From Flavonifractor sp. An112 (lineage in GTDB: Bacteria; Bacillota; Clostridia; Oscillospirales; Oscillospiraceae): a stretch of DNA of 64,000 nt. Each line of letters opens with the position of its first letter. The first letter of the stretch is position 1. Of the stretch, positions 1 to 9,342 are shown piece after piece. The stretch lies in assembly GCF_002161085.1 (NCBI RefSeq), contig NZ_NFLU01000011.1, positions 1-64,000 of the forward strand, read 5' to 3'. The notes under the pieces were generated by a model. That model was not told the origin of the DNA, made no database searches, and was given only the letters and a program-made list of their open reading frames with translations. A program made the translations under genes and the position numbers.

Positions 1-109
1 CTTTTCCCCCCTGTCCGCCCTGCCCCGGCTCAATACGGTGCTGGTGCCCCAGTCCATGACGGCGGCGGCGGAAGCTGCCTGCCCCGGCCGGGTCAGCCTG
101 CTGAACTGA
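1..109 (+). CDS. C-terminal end of an unidentified protein (truncated by window edge)
   Basis: An open frame runs from the window edge to a TGA at 107-109 and encodes about 35 residues ending VSLLN. The piece is too short and lacks motifs, so no function is assigned. It reads toward the hairpin terminator at 146-185, which fits a real gene end. Codon use is GC-rich like the neighbours. Confidence 0.5.
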   Translation, partial: FSPLSALPRLNTVLVPQSMTAAAEAACPGRVSLLN

Positions 110-119
110 GTCGTACACA

Positions 120-164
120 GTGTGCGTATATGCACACCAATCCTGCCAGGAACTATGGTATCAT
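120..164 (+). promoter_or_regulatory. Dyad GTGTGC-N6-GCACAC with promoter-like -10
   Basis: A 6-bp inverted repeat (120-125 and 132-137) is followed, 27 bp from the start of its right arm, by TATCAT at 159-164. The same dyad and spacing recur at 4317-4361 before the next surface-protein gene. A shared operator or activator site is inferred; no good -35 box is visible. The -10 candidate lies inside the terminator hairpin 146-179, which makes the promoter reading uncertain. Confidence 0.4.
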
Positions 165-185
165 CACCATAGTTCCTGGTTTTTT
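146..185 (+). terminator. Rho-independent terminator of the upstream gene
   Basis: A perfect 14-bp stem (146-159 with 166-179), a 6-nt loop and a run of six T form a classical intrinsic terminator downstream of the gene ending at 109. Confidence 0.8.
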
Positions 186-219
186 ATTCATATTTTTCTA
201 CAAAAGGAGGTACACGGAT

Positions 220-3200
220 ATGAAATTCCATTCCATTCGGGGCACGCTGCTGGCCGTGGTCCTGGCGCTGGCACTGACGGTCCCCGCTCTGGCCTACGAC
301 GACACCGCCGGTCACTGGGGCGCGGAGGCCATCGACCGCTGGAGCGAGGAGGATGTTCTCCAGGGCTATGCCGGCCAATTCCGTCCCGACGCGCCCATCA
401 CCCGGGGCGAGCTGGCGGTGATCCTGGACCGGCTGATGGACTACCAGACTCTGTCCGACACCGCCTACCCCGACGTGGAGGCGGACAGCTGGTATGAGGA
501 GGCGGTGCTGGGAGCCGCCCAGGCCAACATCCTCCAGGGGGACGGCACCTCCCTGCGGCCCCTGGACCCCATCACCCGGCAGGAGGCAGCGGTGCTGCTG
601 GGCCGGGCCCTGGGCGTGACGGAGGACGCCGCCGGGCTGGAGGGCTTTGCCGACGCCGGTGAGGCCGCCGGCTGGGCCGCCGGCTATCTGGGCGGCATGG
701 CCCAGGCCGGTATCCTCAGCGGCTATCAGGGCAGGATCATGCCCGCCGCCACCATCACCCGGGCGGAGGTGGCCCAGCTGCTGGACAACGCCGTTGCCGC
801 CCGCTGGGATGAGGGGGGCAGCTACACCGCCGACGCCGACGGCAACGTCATCGTCAGCGCCGCCGGCGTCACCCTGTCCGACATGACCATTGACGGCAAC
901 CTGATCGCCGCCGAGGGCATCGGCGACGGGGACCTGATCCTGGACAACGTCACCGTGAAAGGCGCCCTGGTGGTCCGGGGTGGCGGTGAACACTCCATCA
1001 TCATCAAGGGCAACTCCTCCGTCAGCACCATCACCGCCCAGCGGCGGGACGGCGGGGTGCGCCTGTCGGTGGAGGACGACGCCTCGGTGGAGATCATCAC
1101 CATTGACGACGGCTCCGACGCCGTCATCGTGGCGGGTACCGTGGGCACCCTGAACGTGGCCGGGACGGAAGCCCAGGTCACCGTGGCGGGCACCGTGGAC
1201 ACCCTCACCGTCTCTGAGCAGGCCGAAGGTGCCAGCATCACCGTCTCCGGCGGGGCTACGGTGAACAATCTGACCGCAGCCGCCCCCAACACCGCCGTTA
1301 CCGTGGGCAAGGGCGGTACGGTGGAGAGCGTCACCGCCAACGGCACCGGCACCACCGTGTCCGGCGCGGGCAAGGTGGAGAACGTCACCGCCAATGCCGA
1401 CAACGTGGCCGTATCCACCCCCAATACCAAGGTAGAGGCCTCTGAGGGCACCTCCGGCGTCACTGCCGGTGACAAGGACGTGGCCGGCGGCTCCTCCGCC
1501 ACCACCCCCGGCGGCTCTTCCTCCGGCGGCAGTTCCTCCGGCGGCGGCAGCTCCGTCTCCTACTATACCGTCACCTATCAGTTCCTGGATCAGGTCCTGG
1601 GCACCGAGCGGGTGGCCAGCGGCGGCCATCCCACCGCCAGCGGCATCACCGTACCCAGTAAGGTGGGCTATATGTTTGTGGGCTGGAAGGTGGAGGGCGA
1701 ATGGCCTCCGGTGGAGCTGAGCGATATTACCGTCACCGGCAATGTGACGCTCTATGCCCAGCTGGCCGCCGTGCCTGACGGCACGGTGACGGCCATTACC
1801 GAGGGCATTACCATCGGCGAAACCGACCCGGATACCTTCCTCAACCCTGTCACCGGCAACCTGGCTCCCAACGAAGAGGGCGACTATGTACTTACCCTCC
1901 AGCTCAAGGCCCCGGAGGGGGTGGAGTGTGAGCCCATGGTGGATGTGCTGCTCCTCACCACCTCGGCAGACGGCTATGAGGGCGCACAGGTCTGGTATCC
2001 TTACGATGCTTTTGACGAGAACGGCATCCTGACGCTGGACTATGTGGTGGCCCCGGCAGGCGCTACTTCCTGCAATCAGGTCCTCACTTTCTTCCTGAAG
2101 TGGCACGGCGTGAACAGCGATGCCGATATGGGCGGCTGGGCCATGGATCTGGATCTCAGCAGCCTGACTCTGGTCGGTGTCGATCCATCCGATACGGTGG
2201 CCACCGTGGGCGGCGTGGGCTATCCCACCCTGAAGGCTGCTGTGGATGCCATTCTGAAAGATCCCGGAAGTGCGGGTGAATTCTATCTGGTAAGCGACTA
2301 CACCCTGACCGAAGATGTGACCCTCCCCGACTACTGGACCCTGGGCATCCATGAGGGAGTCACCCTGACCATTCCGGAAACTGTCACCCTGGACAACCTG
2401 TACGCCATCCTGAACCACGGCACCATCAGCGGCGAGGGCACCCTGCGCAGCGGCAACACCATCTGGAACCGTGGCGTCATCGACTGTACCGTGGTCAACT
2501 ACCAGCCGGAAGGCTCGGACTGGGCCGTGGAGTACTACCAGTACGCCCAGTGGAACGGCGAGGGCTGGACTCTGGCCCCCCTGCCCAATATGGCAAATGA
2601 AACCGACTGCTCCATCTTTGCCGCCTTCAATTTCGAGGAGGACCTGAACGGCAGCGATACCGCTCTGGCTAAGGCCATCGACCGCATCAACGACATCCCT
2701 GAGAGCGCGGGCTATACCTTCCACCTGCTGGAGGCCCGCTGCCAGCTCACCGTCAACAGCGAGCTGACTCTGCCCGCCAACACCAGCCTGGCCCTGATGG
2801 GGGGCGAAGGCCGGGGCATCACCATTGAGGAGGGCGGCAGCATTCTCAACGGCAATGTAGAAATCATCACCTTTGAGGGCTATCCTGTGGCCCAGCTCAC
2901 CGTGAAAAACGGCGCCGCCCTGACCGGCGAGCTGTACATCACCGGCAATATCGAGGAATGCCTGGTGGTGGAGGACGGCGCCACTGTGGAATGCACCCTC
3001 TTCCAGCGGAACACCCAGGAGGAGGAGTACCGCCCCATCGGTGAGGCGGAGTATGACGGCCGGTTCTGGCTCACCCTGGAGGATGCCCTGAATGCCGCTC
3101 AGGCCGACGGCGGCGGCGAGGTGTTCCTGGTCCAGAATGTGACGGTGGGCGGCAATCTGACCATCCCCGCAAATGTGGTGCTGTGGACCGACCAGTACGA

Positions 3201-4230
3201 CCTTTCCGTCGCTGAAACCCTGACTGTGGACGGTGAAGTCTTTGTCCAGGGCGGCACCACCCTCTCCGCCGACTCCCTGGCGCTCTCCCTGGAGGAACAG
3301 AGCCAGGTTCATGTGGAATATGACGCTGCTCTGGACGTAGCCGGTCTCCTCACCCTCAACGGCAATCTGTTTGTGGACGGCACCGGCCGCGTCACCGCTG
3401 ACAAAATAGACATGAGCGCCGGGGCCTTCTATTACCACGGCATCAGCGCCAACGACGACGGCAGCTGGGCCATTCCCGACCATCCCCCCATTGAGGCCGA
3501 GGACCCCAGCCGGGTCAACTGCGCCCTGAACTTCCCCGATCTGGGGAACGACAACGAGGCGGTGGACGCCATGATCCGTGCCACCATCCAAGCCGTACAG
3601 AACAACAACGCCTACGGCAACTACTGTCTGGAACTGCGCAACAACTACACCCTGGCTGCCGGGGAAACCCTGATCCTGCCCGATAACGTGACCCTGCTGG
3701 TCCGGGACAGCTCGGACAACTGGGAGCTGGAGGAGCAGACCCCCTACCTCATCACCATCGAGGGTACCCTCACCGGCGGCAAGCTGGACTTTGCCAGCAG
3801 CGGCTTTGAGGGCTTTGAGGGCCACACCTCCCTGATCGTCAAGGACGGCGGCACCGTCTCCTGCAACCAGTACTGGCTGGAGGGGGACGACAAGCTGGTG
3901 GTGGAATCAGGCGGTAAGCTTATGGTCCCCGACTTTGTCGAAGCCGAAAACGACGGCGGCTGGATGTACCTGGTGGACGGCATGAACCTGGTGATTGACC
4001 AGGGCGGTACCATGACCTGTTCCGGCATCCTGCGCATCTGGCCGGGCAGCACCCTAACCATCAATGGCACCATGGAGCTGGCCGGCGACGCCCACGCGGG
4101 CTACCAGGGCGATATCAACGGCACCGGTTCTATTACCGGTACCGGCACCCTCCAGGATCGGGGCGGTAACCTTACCGTTACAACCATTGGCTCTGATATC
4201 ATCCAGGATGCCTATAATTCCGAACCCTAA
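220..4230 (+). CDS. Giant SLH-domain surface protein with beta-helix-like body
   Basis: A 1336-residue secreted cell-surface protein. The ATG at 220 follows AAAGGAGG; residues 1-25 form a signal peptide ending VPALA. Three SLH domains follow (about 26-75, 85-135 and 145-200; motifs such as GHWGAEAI and ITRGELAV), predicted to anchor the protein to secondary wall polymers. Next come Val/Thr-rich short repeats, a Gly/Ser linker (about residues 425-445) and an InlB-B/Listeria-Bacteroides-like repeat (YTVTYQF to NVTLYAQL). The long remainder is Asn/Gly-rich with recurring LTVNG/ADSL-type strands, suggesting a right-handed beta-helix adhesin. No catalytic motif was seen. It is transcribed alone, between terminators. 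The ligand is unknown. Confidence 0.85.
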   Translation: MKFHSIRGTLLAVVLALALTVPALAYDDTAGHWGAEAIDRWSEEDVLQGYAGQFRPDAPITRGELAVILDRLMDYQTLSDTAYPDVEADSWYEEAVLGAAQANILQGDGTSLRPLDPITRQEAAVLLGRALGVTEDAAGLEGFADAGEAAGWAAGYLGGMAQAGILSGYQGRIMPAATITRAEVAQLLDNAVAARWDEGGSYTADADGNVIVSAAGVTLSDMTIDGNLIAAEGIGDGDLILDNVTVKGALVVRGGGEHSIIIKGNSSVSTITAQRRDGGVRLSVEDDASVEIITIDDGSDAVIVAGTVGTLNVAGTEAQVTVAGTVDTLTVSEQAEGASITVSGGATVNNLTAAAPNTAVTVGKGGTVESVTANGTGTTVSGAGKVENVTANADNVAVSTPNTKVEASEGTSGVTAGDKDVAGGSSATTPGGSSSGGSSSGGGSSVSYYTVTYQFLDQVLGTERVASGGHPTASGITVPSKVGYMFVGWKVEGEWPPVELSDITVTGNVTLYAQLAAVPDGTVTAITEGITIGETDPDTFLNPVTGNLAPNEEGDYVLTLQLKAPEGVECEPMVDVLLLTTSADGYEGAQVWYPYDAFDENGILTLDYVVAPAGATSCNQVLTFFLKWHGVNSDADMGGWAMDLDLSSLTLVGVDPSDTVATVGGVGYPTLKAAVDAILKDPGSAGEFYLVSDYTLTEDVTLPDYWTLGIHEGVTLTIPETVTLDNLYAILNHGTISGEGTLRSGNTIWNRGVIDCTVVNYQPEGSDWAVEYYQYAQWNGEGWTLAPLPNMANETDCSIFAAFNFEEDLNGSDTALAKAIDRINDIPESAGYTFHLLEARCQLTVNSELTLPANTSLALMGGEGRGITIEEGGSILNGNVEIITFEGYPVAQLTVKNGAALTGELYITGNIEECLVVEDGATVECTLFQRNTQEEEYRPIGEAEYDGRFWLTLEDALNAAQADGGGEVFLVQNVTVGGNLTIPANVVLWTDQYDLSVAETLTVDGEVFVQGGTTLSADSLALSLEEQSQVHVEYDAALDVAGLLTLNGNLFVDGTGRVTADKIDMSAGAFYYHGISANDDGSWAIPDHPPIEAEDPSRVNCALNFPDLGNDNEAVDAMIRATIQAVQNNNAYGNYCLELRNNYTLAAGETLILPDNVTLLVRDSSDNWELEEQTPYLITIEGTLTGGKLDFASSGFEGFEGHTSLIVKDGGTVSCNQYWLEGDDKLVVESGGKLMVPDFVEAENDGGWMYLVDGMNLVIDQGGTMTCSGILRIWPGSTLTINGTMELAGDAHAGYQGDINGTGSITGTGTLQDRGGNLTVTTIGSDIIQDAYNSEP

Positions 4231-4260
4231 ATCTTTCCAAACTTCCTTCCCTTCCCAATG

Positions 4261-4299
4261 CAGCAGGGCCCGGCGTATCACGCCGGGCCCTGCTGTTTT
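4261..4299 (+). terminator. Rho-independent terminator after the SLH adhesin
   Basis: A 15-bp perfect GC-rich stem (4261-4275 with 4281-4295), loop TATCA and a TTTT tail, 30 bp after the stop codon. Confidence 0.85.
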
Positions 4300-4316
4300 C
4301 CTTCCGGTGTGTACGA

Positions 4317-4361
4317 GTGTGCTGTTATGCACACCACTTTCTTACAGTACTGTGGTATGCT
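4317..4361 (+). promoter_or_regulatory. Second copy of the GTGTGC-N6-GCACAC dyad and promoter
   Basis: The inverted repeat 4317-4322/4329-4334 is followed, 27 bp from its right arm, by TATGCT at 4356-4361. The layout matches 120-164. Similarity continues through CACCA after the dyad and GGTAT at the -10. Here no terminator overlaps, which supports a true promoter/operator for the stalk-domain gene. Confidence 0.45.
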
Positions 4362-4406
4362 GGTTTCAGCTTGCAAAACCCGCAGTTCACGAAAGGAAGT
4401 GTCTCT

Positions 4407-5438
4407 ATGAAGAAAAAGACCTGCGTGGCCGCCCTGGCTCTGACCCTGGTGCTGGGCACCGGCACCGCCGCCCTGGCCGCCGGTAATCTGGTCAACATCG
4501 CCGTCAACCCCGGCATGAAGCTGTCCATCGACGGCGAGGCCTTTGTGCCCACCGACGTCAACGGCAAGGAAGTGGATGTATTTGCCTACAACGGCACCAC
4601 CTATGTGCCCATCCGTGCCATCAGTGAGGCCTTTGGCAAGGCCGTCAGCTACGACGCCTCCACCCAGACCGCCGTCATCCAGTCGGTGCTGCCCCCCTAT
4701 GACCCCGACCAGGTGGACTATGTGCTCAGCGTAGCCCCCGAGACCTATACCGACGAAAACGGCAACCCGCAGACCTGGTACAACGGCGTGGGCTACGAGT
4801 TCCGCTGGTGGCTGCCCGAGGAGCAGCAGAACAGCTTTACCGTCAAGCAGGTGTCCGGCCAGCTGCCCGACGGCATCACCCTGGTGGGCGACCACCTGGA
4901 GGGCGGGTGCCAGGGCGTGGCAGAGGCCGACGTGACCTTTACCGTCACCCCCAGAAACGGCGAGGCCGTCACCCGCACCCTCCACTTCCAGTTCATGGAG
5001 CCTGATGAATTTGCGGTGGCTCCCGTCATCCTGTGGGGCAAGGTGGGCGATCCCGTGGACCGGGCCGGCATCAACTCCTTCTTTGACGGCATCTTCTACA
5101 CCGCCGACGACCTGACCGCCGACCGGGAGATCCCCGGCTCCTCCCCCATCGGCACCCAGGCCGCTCTGGACGCCCTGGCGGAGTACGGTCTGTCCCTGGA
5201 CTACGAGGTTATTGAGAATGAGGACGGCTACCGCTGGGCCGACAAGTACCTGACCGGCACCTTCACCCAGGCCACCGACGGCTGGGTGAAGATCTCCATC
5301 CCGGTATACGCCACCGCCGGCACCTCCAACCCCGACTTCCCCATGGAGGAGAATTTCTGGTACGCCAACGATGCCGACGGCAATCCCTATGTGGTGTCCG
5401 GCACTGTGGACGTGTATCTGAACATCATCGGCTTCTGA
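4407..5438 (+). CDS. Secreted protein with copper-amine-oxidase-N-type stalk domain
   Basis: A 343-residue exported protein. The ATG at 4407 follows GAAAGGAAG; the first ~24 residues are a signal peptide (VLGTGTAALA). Residues about 30-90 match the Cu_amine_oxidN1 stalk domain (short strands around DGEAF, TYVPIRAIS and AFGKAVSYD), common in surface proteins of Clostridia and not itself enzymatic. The rest has no recognised fold; Trp/Tyr-rich strands (GYEFRWWLPEEQ) suggest Ig-like or putative binding modules. It has its own promoter region and terminator, and shares the upstream dyad with the SLH adhesin before it, so co-regulation is plausible. Function unknown. Confidence 0.8.
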   Translation: MKKKTCVAALALTLVLGTGTAALAAGNLVNIAVNPGMKLSIDGEAFVPTDVNGKEVDVFAYNGTTYVPIRAISEAFGKAVSYDASTQTAVIQSVLPPYDPDQVDYVLSVAPETYTDENGNPQTWYNGVGYEFRWWLPEEQQNSFTVKQVSGQLPDGITLVGDHLEGGCQGVAEADVTFTVTPRNGEAVTRTLHFQFMEPDEFAVAPVILWGKVGDPVDRAGINSFFDGIFYTADDLTADREIPGSSPIGTQAALDALAEYGLSLDYEVIENEDGYRWADKYLTGTFTQATDGWVKISIPVYATAGTSNPDFPMEENFWYANDADGNPYVVSGTVDVYLNIIGF

Positions 5439-5464
5439 TCCCGATCCCATCTTTCTTTCCCTAT

Positions 5465-5510
5465 ACAGAAGAGGCCCGGCGCAATGCGCCGGGCCTCTTC
5501 TGTCTGTTTT
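5465..5510. terminator. Bidirectional terminator between converging genes
   Basis: An 18-bp near-perfect stem (5465-5482 with 5486-5503) with a 3-nt loop, T-rich on the plus side (TCTGTTTT). It lies between the converging stalk-protein gene and mfd. Confidence 0.75.
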
Positions 5511-8500
5511 ACGGTTGATCTGCCGGGCTTTGCGCCCCGGTCTTGCCGTAGTCCTCCATCACCTTCCGGCCCCACTTCAGGGGGTCCTCCCCCTTCTTGA
5601 GCCGCAGGGCCAGGTAGGGCTTCTCTCCGGCGGAGAAGAGCAGCCGGCCCCGGTAGTGCTCCAGGGCGCACAGGGCGCTCACCCGCTGGAGGTCAAAGCC
5701 GTCCAGATAAAATTGCAGGCCGCCCCCCTGCTGGCGGATCTGCACCACCCCATTCTCGGCGGCAGCGGCCCGCAGCAGAGCCACCGAGATCAGGTTGTTC
5801 ACCGTCCGGGGCGGGTCGCCGTAGCGGTCAATGAGCTCGTCGGTCACGTCGTCGGCGTCGGCTTCGGTGCGGATGGCGGCGATCCGCCGGTACAGGTCCA
5901 TCCGCTCCTCCGGGGAGGGGACGTACCGGTCGGGGATGGAGGCCGCCACACTGAGGTCGGCGGCGCACTCGGTGCGCTTGGGGATAGGCTCCCCCCGCTC
6001 CTCCAGCACCGCCTCCTCCAGCAGCCGCAGGTACATATCATAGCCCACGCTGAGCATGAAGCCGGACTGCTCCGGGCCCAGGATGTTGCCCGCGCCCCGG
6101 ATTTCCAGGTCCCGCATGGCGATCTTGAAGCCGGAGCCGAACTCGGCAAACTCCCGGATGGCCCCCAGCCGCTTGGAGGCCACCTCGGTGAGCACCTTCC
6201 CCTGCCGGTAGGTCAGGTAGGCAAAGGCCCGGCGGGTGGACCGGCCCACCCGGCCTCTGATCTGGTGGAGCTGGGCCAGGCCCATCTTGTCCGCGTCCTC
6301 AATGATGAGGGTATTGGCGTTGGCGATGTCGATGCCGGTCTCGATGATGGTGGTGCACACCAGCACATCCACCTCGCCCTCGCTCATGCGGGTCATGACC
6401 TCGTTCAATTCTTCCTGGCTCATTTTGCCGTGGGCCACCGCCACCTCCACGTCCTCCCCCAGCATCTCCTTGATGCGGGCGGCGGTGCGGGTGATGGTGT
6501 CCACCCGGTTGTGGAGGTAGTACACCTGGCCGCCGCGCTCCAGCTCCCGGCGGGCGGCGTCCATCAGCACACCCCAGTCGTGCTCCAGCACATAGGTCTG
6601 CACCGGCTGGCGGTCCATGGGGGGCTCCTCCAGGGTGGACATATCCCGGATGCCGGAGAGGGCCATATTCAACGTGCGGGGAATGGGGGTGGCGGAGAGG
6701 GTGAGCACGTCCACCTGCTTGGACAGCTCCTTGAGCCGCTCCTTGTGCTGGACGCCGAAGCGCTGCTCCTCGTCGATGACCAGCAGCCCCAGGTCCTTGA
6801 AGGTCACGTCCTTCTGGAAGAGCCGGTGGGTGCCGATCAAGAGGTCGATCTGCCCCGCCGCCAGCCGCCGCAGGGTCTCCTTCATCTGGGCGGCGGTACG
6901 GAACCGGCTCACCACGTCGATCTCCACCGGGTACTTGGCAAACCGCTGCTTGGCCGACAGGTAGTGCTGCCGGGCCAGCACGGTGGTGGGCACCAGAATG
7001 GCGGCCTGCTTGCCGTCCAGCACGCACTTCATAATGGCCCGGAAGGCCACCTCGGTCTTGCCGTAGCCCACGTCGCCGCACAGCAGCCGATCCATGGGCC
7101 GGGCGGTCTCCATGTCCCGCTTGATCTCGGCGATGCACCGCAGCTGATCGTCGGTCTCGGCGTACTCGAACTGCTCCTCAAACTCGTGCATCCACTCGGA
7201 GTCGGGGGAGAAGGCGAAGCCGGGCTGCCGCTGCCGCTGGGCGTAGAGCTGGATGAGCCCCTTGGCCAGGTCCTTCACCGCCTTCTTGGCCTTGGACTTG
7301 GCCCGCTCCCAGTCGCCCCCTCCCAGCTTGGACAGCTTGCGCTTCTCGTTGGCGTCCTCGCCGCCGCCGATATACTTGCTCACCAGGTCCAGCTGAGTGG
7401 CGGGGACATACAGAATGTCGGTGCCGGCATAGGCGATCTTTACATAGTCCTTCTCAATGCCGTCCACCACTTTCTTGGTCATCTCCACGAAGCGGCCCAC
7501 GCCGTGGTGCTCGTGGACCACCAGGTCCCCGGGGGACAGGTCGGCATAGGACTTCAGCTTCTGCCGGTTGGTGGCGGGCTTGCTCCGGCGGCGCTTGCCC
7601 AGGGCGGACTGGCCCTCGGTGAGCACCGCCAGCCGTCCCACCGGGTACTCCATACCGGCGGTGACGCCCCCCACGGCGATGACCGCCTTGCCGTAGCCGG
7701 GCAGGTCGTGAAGCTCGAAGTCCACGGCGGTGGTCATTTTCTGCTCCCGCAGCAGGGCCTGGAGGTTGAGGGCCCGCTGCTGGCTGCTCACCAGCACCAC
7801 GGTGCGGAAGCCTTCGGAGACGTAATGGGCCAGGTCGGAGACGGCGGTCTCCAGGCTGGCGCCGTAGGAGGGCAGCTGCTTGGCCAGCAGGTTGAGCACC
7901 GTCCGGGGCCGCCGGGGATAGGTGGAGGCGGCGAAGGCGTCCAGGTAGCACACCGGCCACTCCTCCAGCACCTGCCACAGCTCTTCGGGGGTGCGGGCGA
8001 AGTCGGCCAGATCCCCCGCCAGCTCTCCCCGCTCCATCAGGGACTTGGCGTCCTCCCCCAGCTGCCACAGGTAGTTCTTCCCCCGCTCAGCCACCCGGCC
8101 GCTCTCGCTGAAAATTACCACAGCGTCCTCGGGCAGGTAGTCGGCCGCCGTGGCCATCTGGGGGTAGATGAGGCTTACATACCGGTCCATGGCCGGGAAG
8201 GAGGTACCGGCGTCCAGCCGCTCCCGGTCCTCCTCCAGAGTCTGGACCAGCTTTTCCGACCCCTTGCGCTTGCGGGTACGGGCGATCAGCTTGTCCAGGC
8301 CCTCCAGCAGCCCCGCCCAGCCGCCGGGGGTGAACTGGGACAGCACCTCGGCGGCGGGCAGAATCTCCGCCTCGCTGATGTTCTGGATGCGCCGCTGGGT
8401 GTCCGGGTCGAAGAAGCCCATGGCGTCCACTTCGTCCCCGAAGAACTCCACACGCACCGGCTTCTGATGGGCGGGAGAGAAGAAGTCCAGGATGCCGCCC

Positions 8501-9027
8501 CGCAGGGCAAACTGGCCCACGCCCTCCACCTGCTGGCACCGGGCGTACCCGGCGGCGGTGAGGGTGTCGGTGAGCTCGTTCAGGTCATGGGCCTCCCCCA
8601 TCCGCACCACCTGGGCCGCCTGGGTGAGGAGGGTCTTGGGAATGGTGCGCTGGAGGAGGGACTCCACCGTACACACCAGCAGGGGGCACTCCCCCGCCGC
8701 CAGGGCCCGGAGGACAGACAGACGCCGGTGCTCATACTGCCGGGACACCACCGCCGCGTTGTGGAAGGTAAACTCCCGGGCGGACAGGGCGGCCACCTTC
8801 TCCCCGGAGAGGGCGGCCAGGTCCTTCTCCATCCGCTGGGCCTCCCCCTCGTCGGCGCACACCACCACCACCGGCCGTTCCAGCTCCTGATGGAGCCCGG
8901 CAGCAAAGTGGGCCCGGTGGACCGCCGACAGACCGGAAAAGGCCACCGGGCAGGCCCCGTTGTCAATGGCCGCCGTCAGGGCACAATATTCCGGGATATC
9001 CTTCAGCGCGGACAGCAGTTGTTTCAT
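5509..9027 (-). CDS. mfd: Transcription-repair coupling factor Mfd
   Basis: A 1172-residue ATPase that displaces RNA polymerase stalled at DNA lesions and recruits UvrA. The N-terminal UvrB-like region is followed by a CarD-like RNA-polymerase-interacting domain (about residue 490, DLVVHEHHGVGRF). The superfamily-2 translocase module has Walker A GDVGYGKTE near residue 650 and DEEQRFGV near 750, then the conserved C-terminal TRCF domain. Length and domain order are normal. GAGGTG precedes the ATG. It is last in the minus-strand run glmU-prs-pth-(vanW-adenylation-carrier)-mfd; pth-mfd adjacency is common in Firmicutes. Confidence 0.97.
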   Translation of the reverse strand: MKQLLSALKDIPEYCALTAAIDNGACPVAFSGLSAVHRAHFAAGLHQELERPVVVVCADEGEAQRMEKDLAALSGEKVAALSAREFTFHNAAVVSRQYEHRRLSVLRALAAGECPLLVCTVESLLQRTIPKTLLTQAAQVVRMGEAHDLNELTDTLTAAGYARCQQVEGVGQFALRGGILDFFSPAHQKPVRVEFFGDEVDAMGFFDPDTQRRIQNISEAEILPAAEVLSQFTPGGWAGLLEGLDKLIARTRKRKGSEKLVQTLEEDRERLDAGTSFPAMDRYVSLIYPQMATAADYLPEDAVVIFSESGRVAERGKNYLWQLGEDAKSLMERGELAGDLADFARTPEELWQVLEEWPVCYLDAFAASTYPRRPRTVLNLLAKQLPSYGASLETAVSDLAHYVSEGFRTVVLVSSQQRALNLQALLREQKMTTAVDFELHDLPGYGKAVIAVGGVTAGMEYPVGRLAVLTEGQSALGKRRRSKPATNRQKLKSYADLSPGDLVVHEHHGVGRFVEMTKKVVDGIEKDYVKIAYAGTDILYVPATQLDLVSKYIGGGEDANEKRKLSKLGGGDWERAKSKAKKAVKDLAKGLIQLYAQRQRQPGFAFSPDSEWMHEFEEQFEYAETDDQLRCIAEIKRDMETARPMDRLLCGDVGYGKTEVAFRAIMKCVLDGKQAAILVPTTVLARQHYLSAKQRFAKYPVEIDVVSRFRTAAQMKETLRRLAAGQIDLLIGTHRLFQKDVTFKDLGLLVIDEEQRFGVQHKERLKELSKQVDVLTLSATPIPRTLNMALSGIRDMSTLEEPPMDRQPVQTYVLEHDWGVLMDAARRELERGGQVYYLHNRVDTITRTAARIKEMLGEDVEVAVAHGKMSQEELNEVMTRMSEGEVDVLVCTTIIETGIDIANANTLIIEDADKMGLAQLHQIRGRVGRSTRRAFAYLTYRQGKVLTEVASKRLGAIREFAEFGSGFKIAMRDLEIRGAGNILGPEQSGFMLSVGYDMYLRLLEEAVLEERGEPIPKRTECAADLSVAASIPDRYVPSPEERMDLYRRIAAIRTEADADDVTDELIDRYGDPPRTVNNLISVALLRAAAAENGVVQIRQQGGGLQFYLDGFDLQRVSALCALEHYRGRLLFSAGEKPYLALRLKKGEDPLKWGRKVMEDYGKTGAQSPADQP

Positions 9028-9096
9028 GGTACACCTCGAAGATATAGAAAAATTTGGAAGTTATAAGCGCACCTTACCCCGGTGCAGGGGGCAGCC

Positions 9097-9342
9097 TCAG
9101 GGGGCGTCCCCCTCCGCCTGGCGGCAGAGGGCCAGAATGCCCTCCACCGTGCGGAAGGAATCCCTGGGCACCCGGGTGGGCTGGATCTGGATGCCCAGAT
9201 CCTCCAGCCCCTCCAGCAGATCGATCATGGCCAGGGAGTCCAATATACCCTCCTCCAGCAGATCGGCTCCGGGGCGGAGGGCGTCCCGGGTGCCGCAGAC
9301 CTGCACCAGCAGATCCCGGATCACATCGTCACCCATCATCAT
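9097..9342 (-). CDS. Small acyl/D-alanyl carrier protein (DltC-like)
   Basis: An 81-residue phosphopantetheine carrier protein. The helix-II motif LDSLAMIDLL places the attachment serine at about residue 36, as in DltC and acyl carrier proteins. The start ATG overlaps the stop of the preceding adenylation gene (ATGA), so the two are translationally coupled and almost certainly partners. In a Dlt system it would accept D-alanine for transfer to teichoic acid, but no DltB or DltD is in the window, so the substrate is uncertain. A GGAGG lies just upstream. Confidence 0.75.
   Translation of the reverse strand: MMMGDDVIRDLLVQVCGTRDALRPGADLLEEGILDSLAMIDLLEGLEDLGIQIQPTRVPRDSFRTVEGILALCRQAEGDAP

Noticed and set aside
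184-3825. Very long open frame opposite the SLH adhesin (and similar ones opposite mfd, glmU, aspS, moeA)
   Set aside because: High GC content keeps antisense frames open. Translations are Gly/His/Val-rich without domains, lack ribosome sites, and overlap well-recognised genes entirely.
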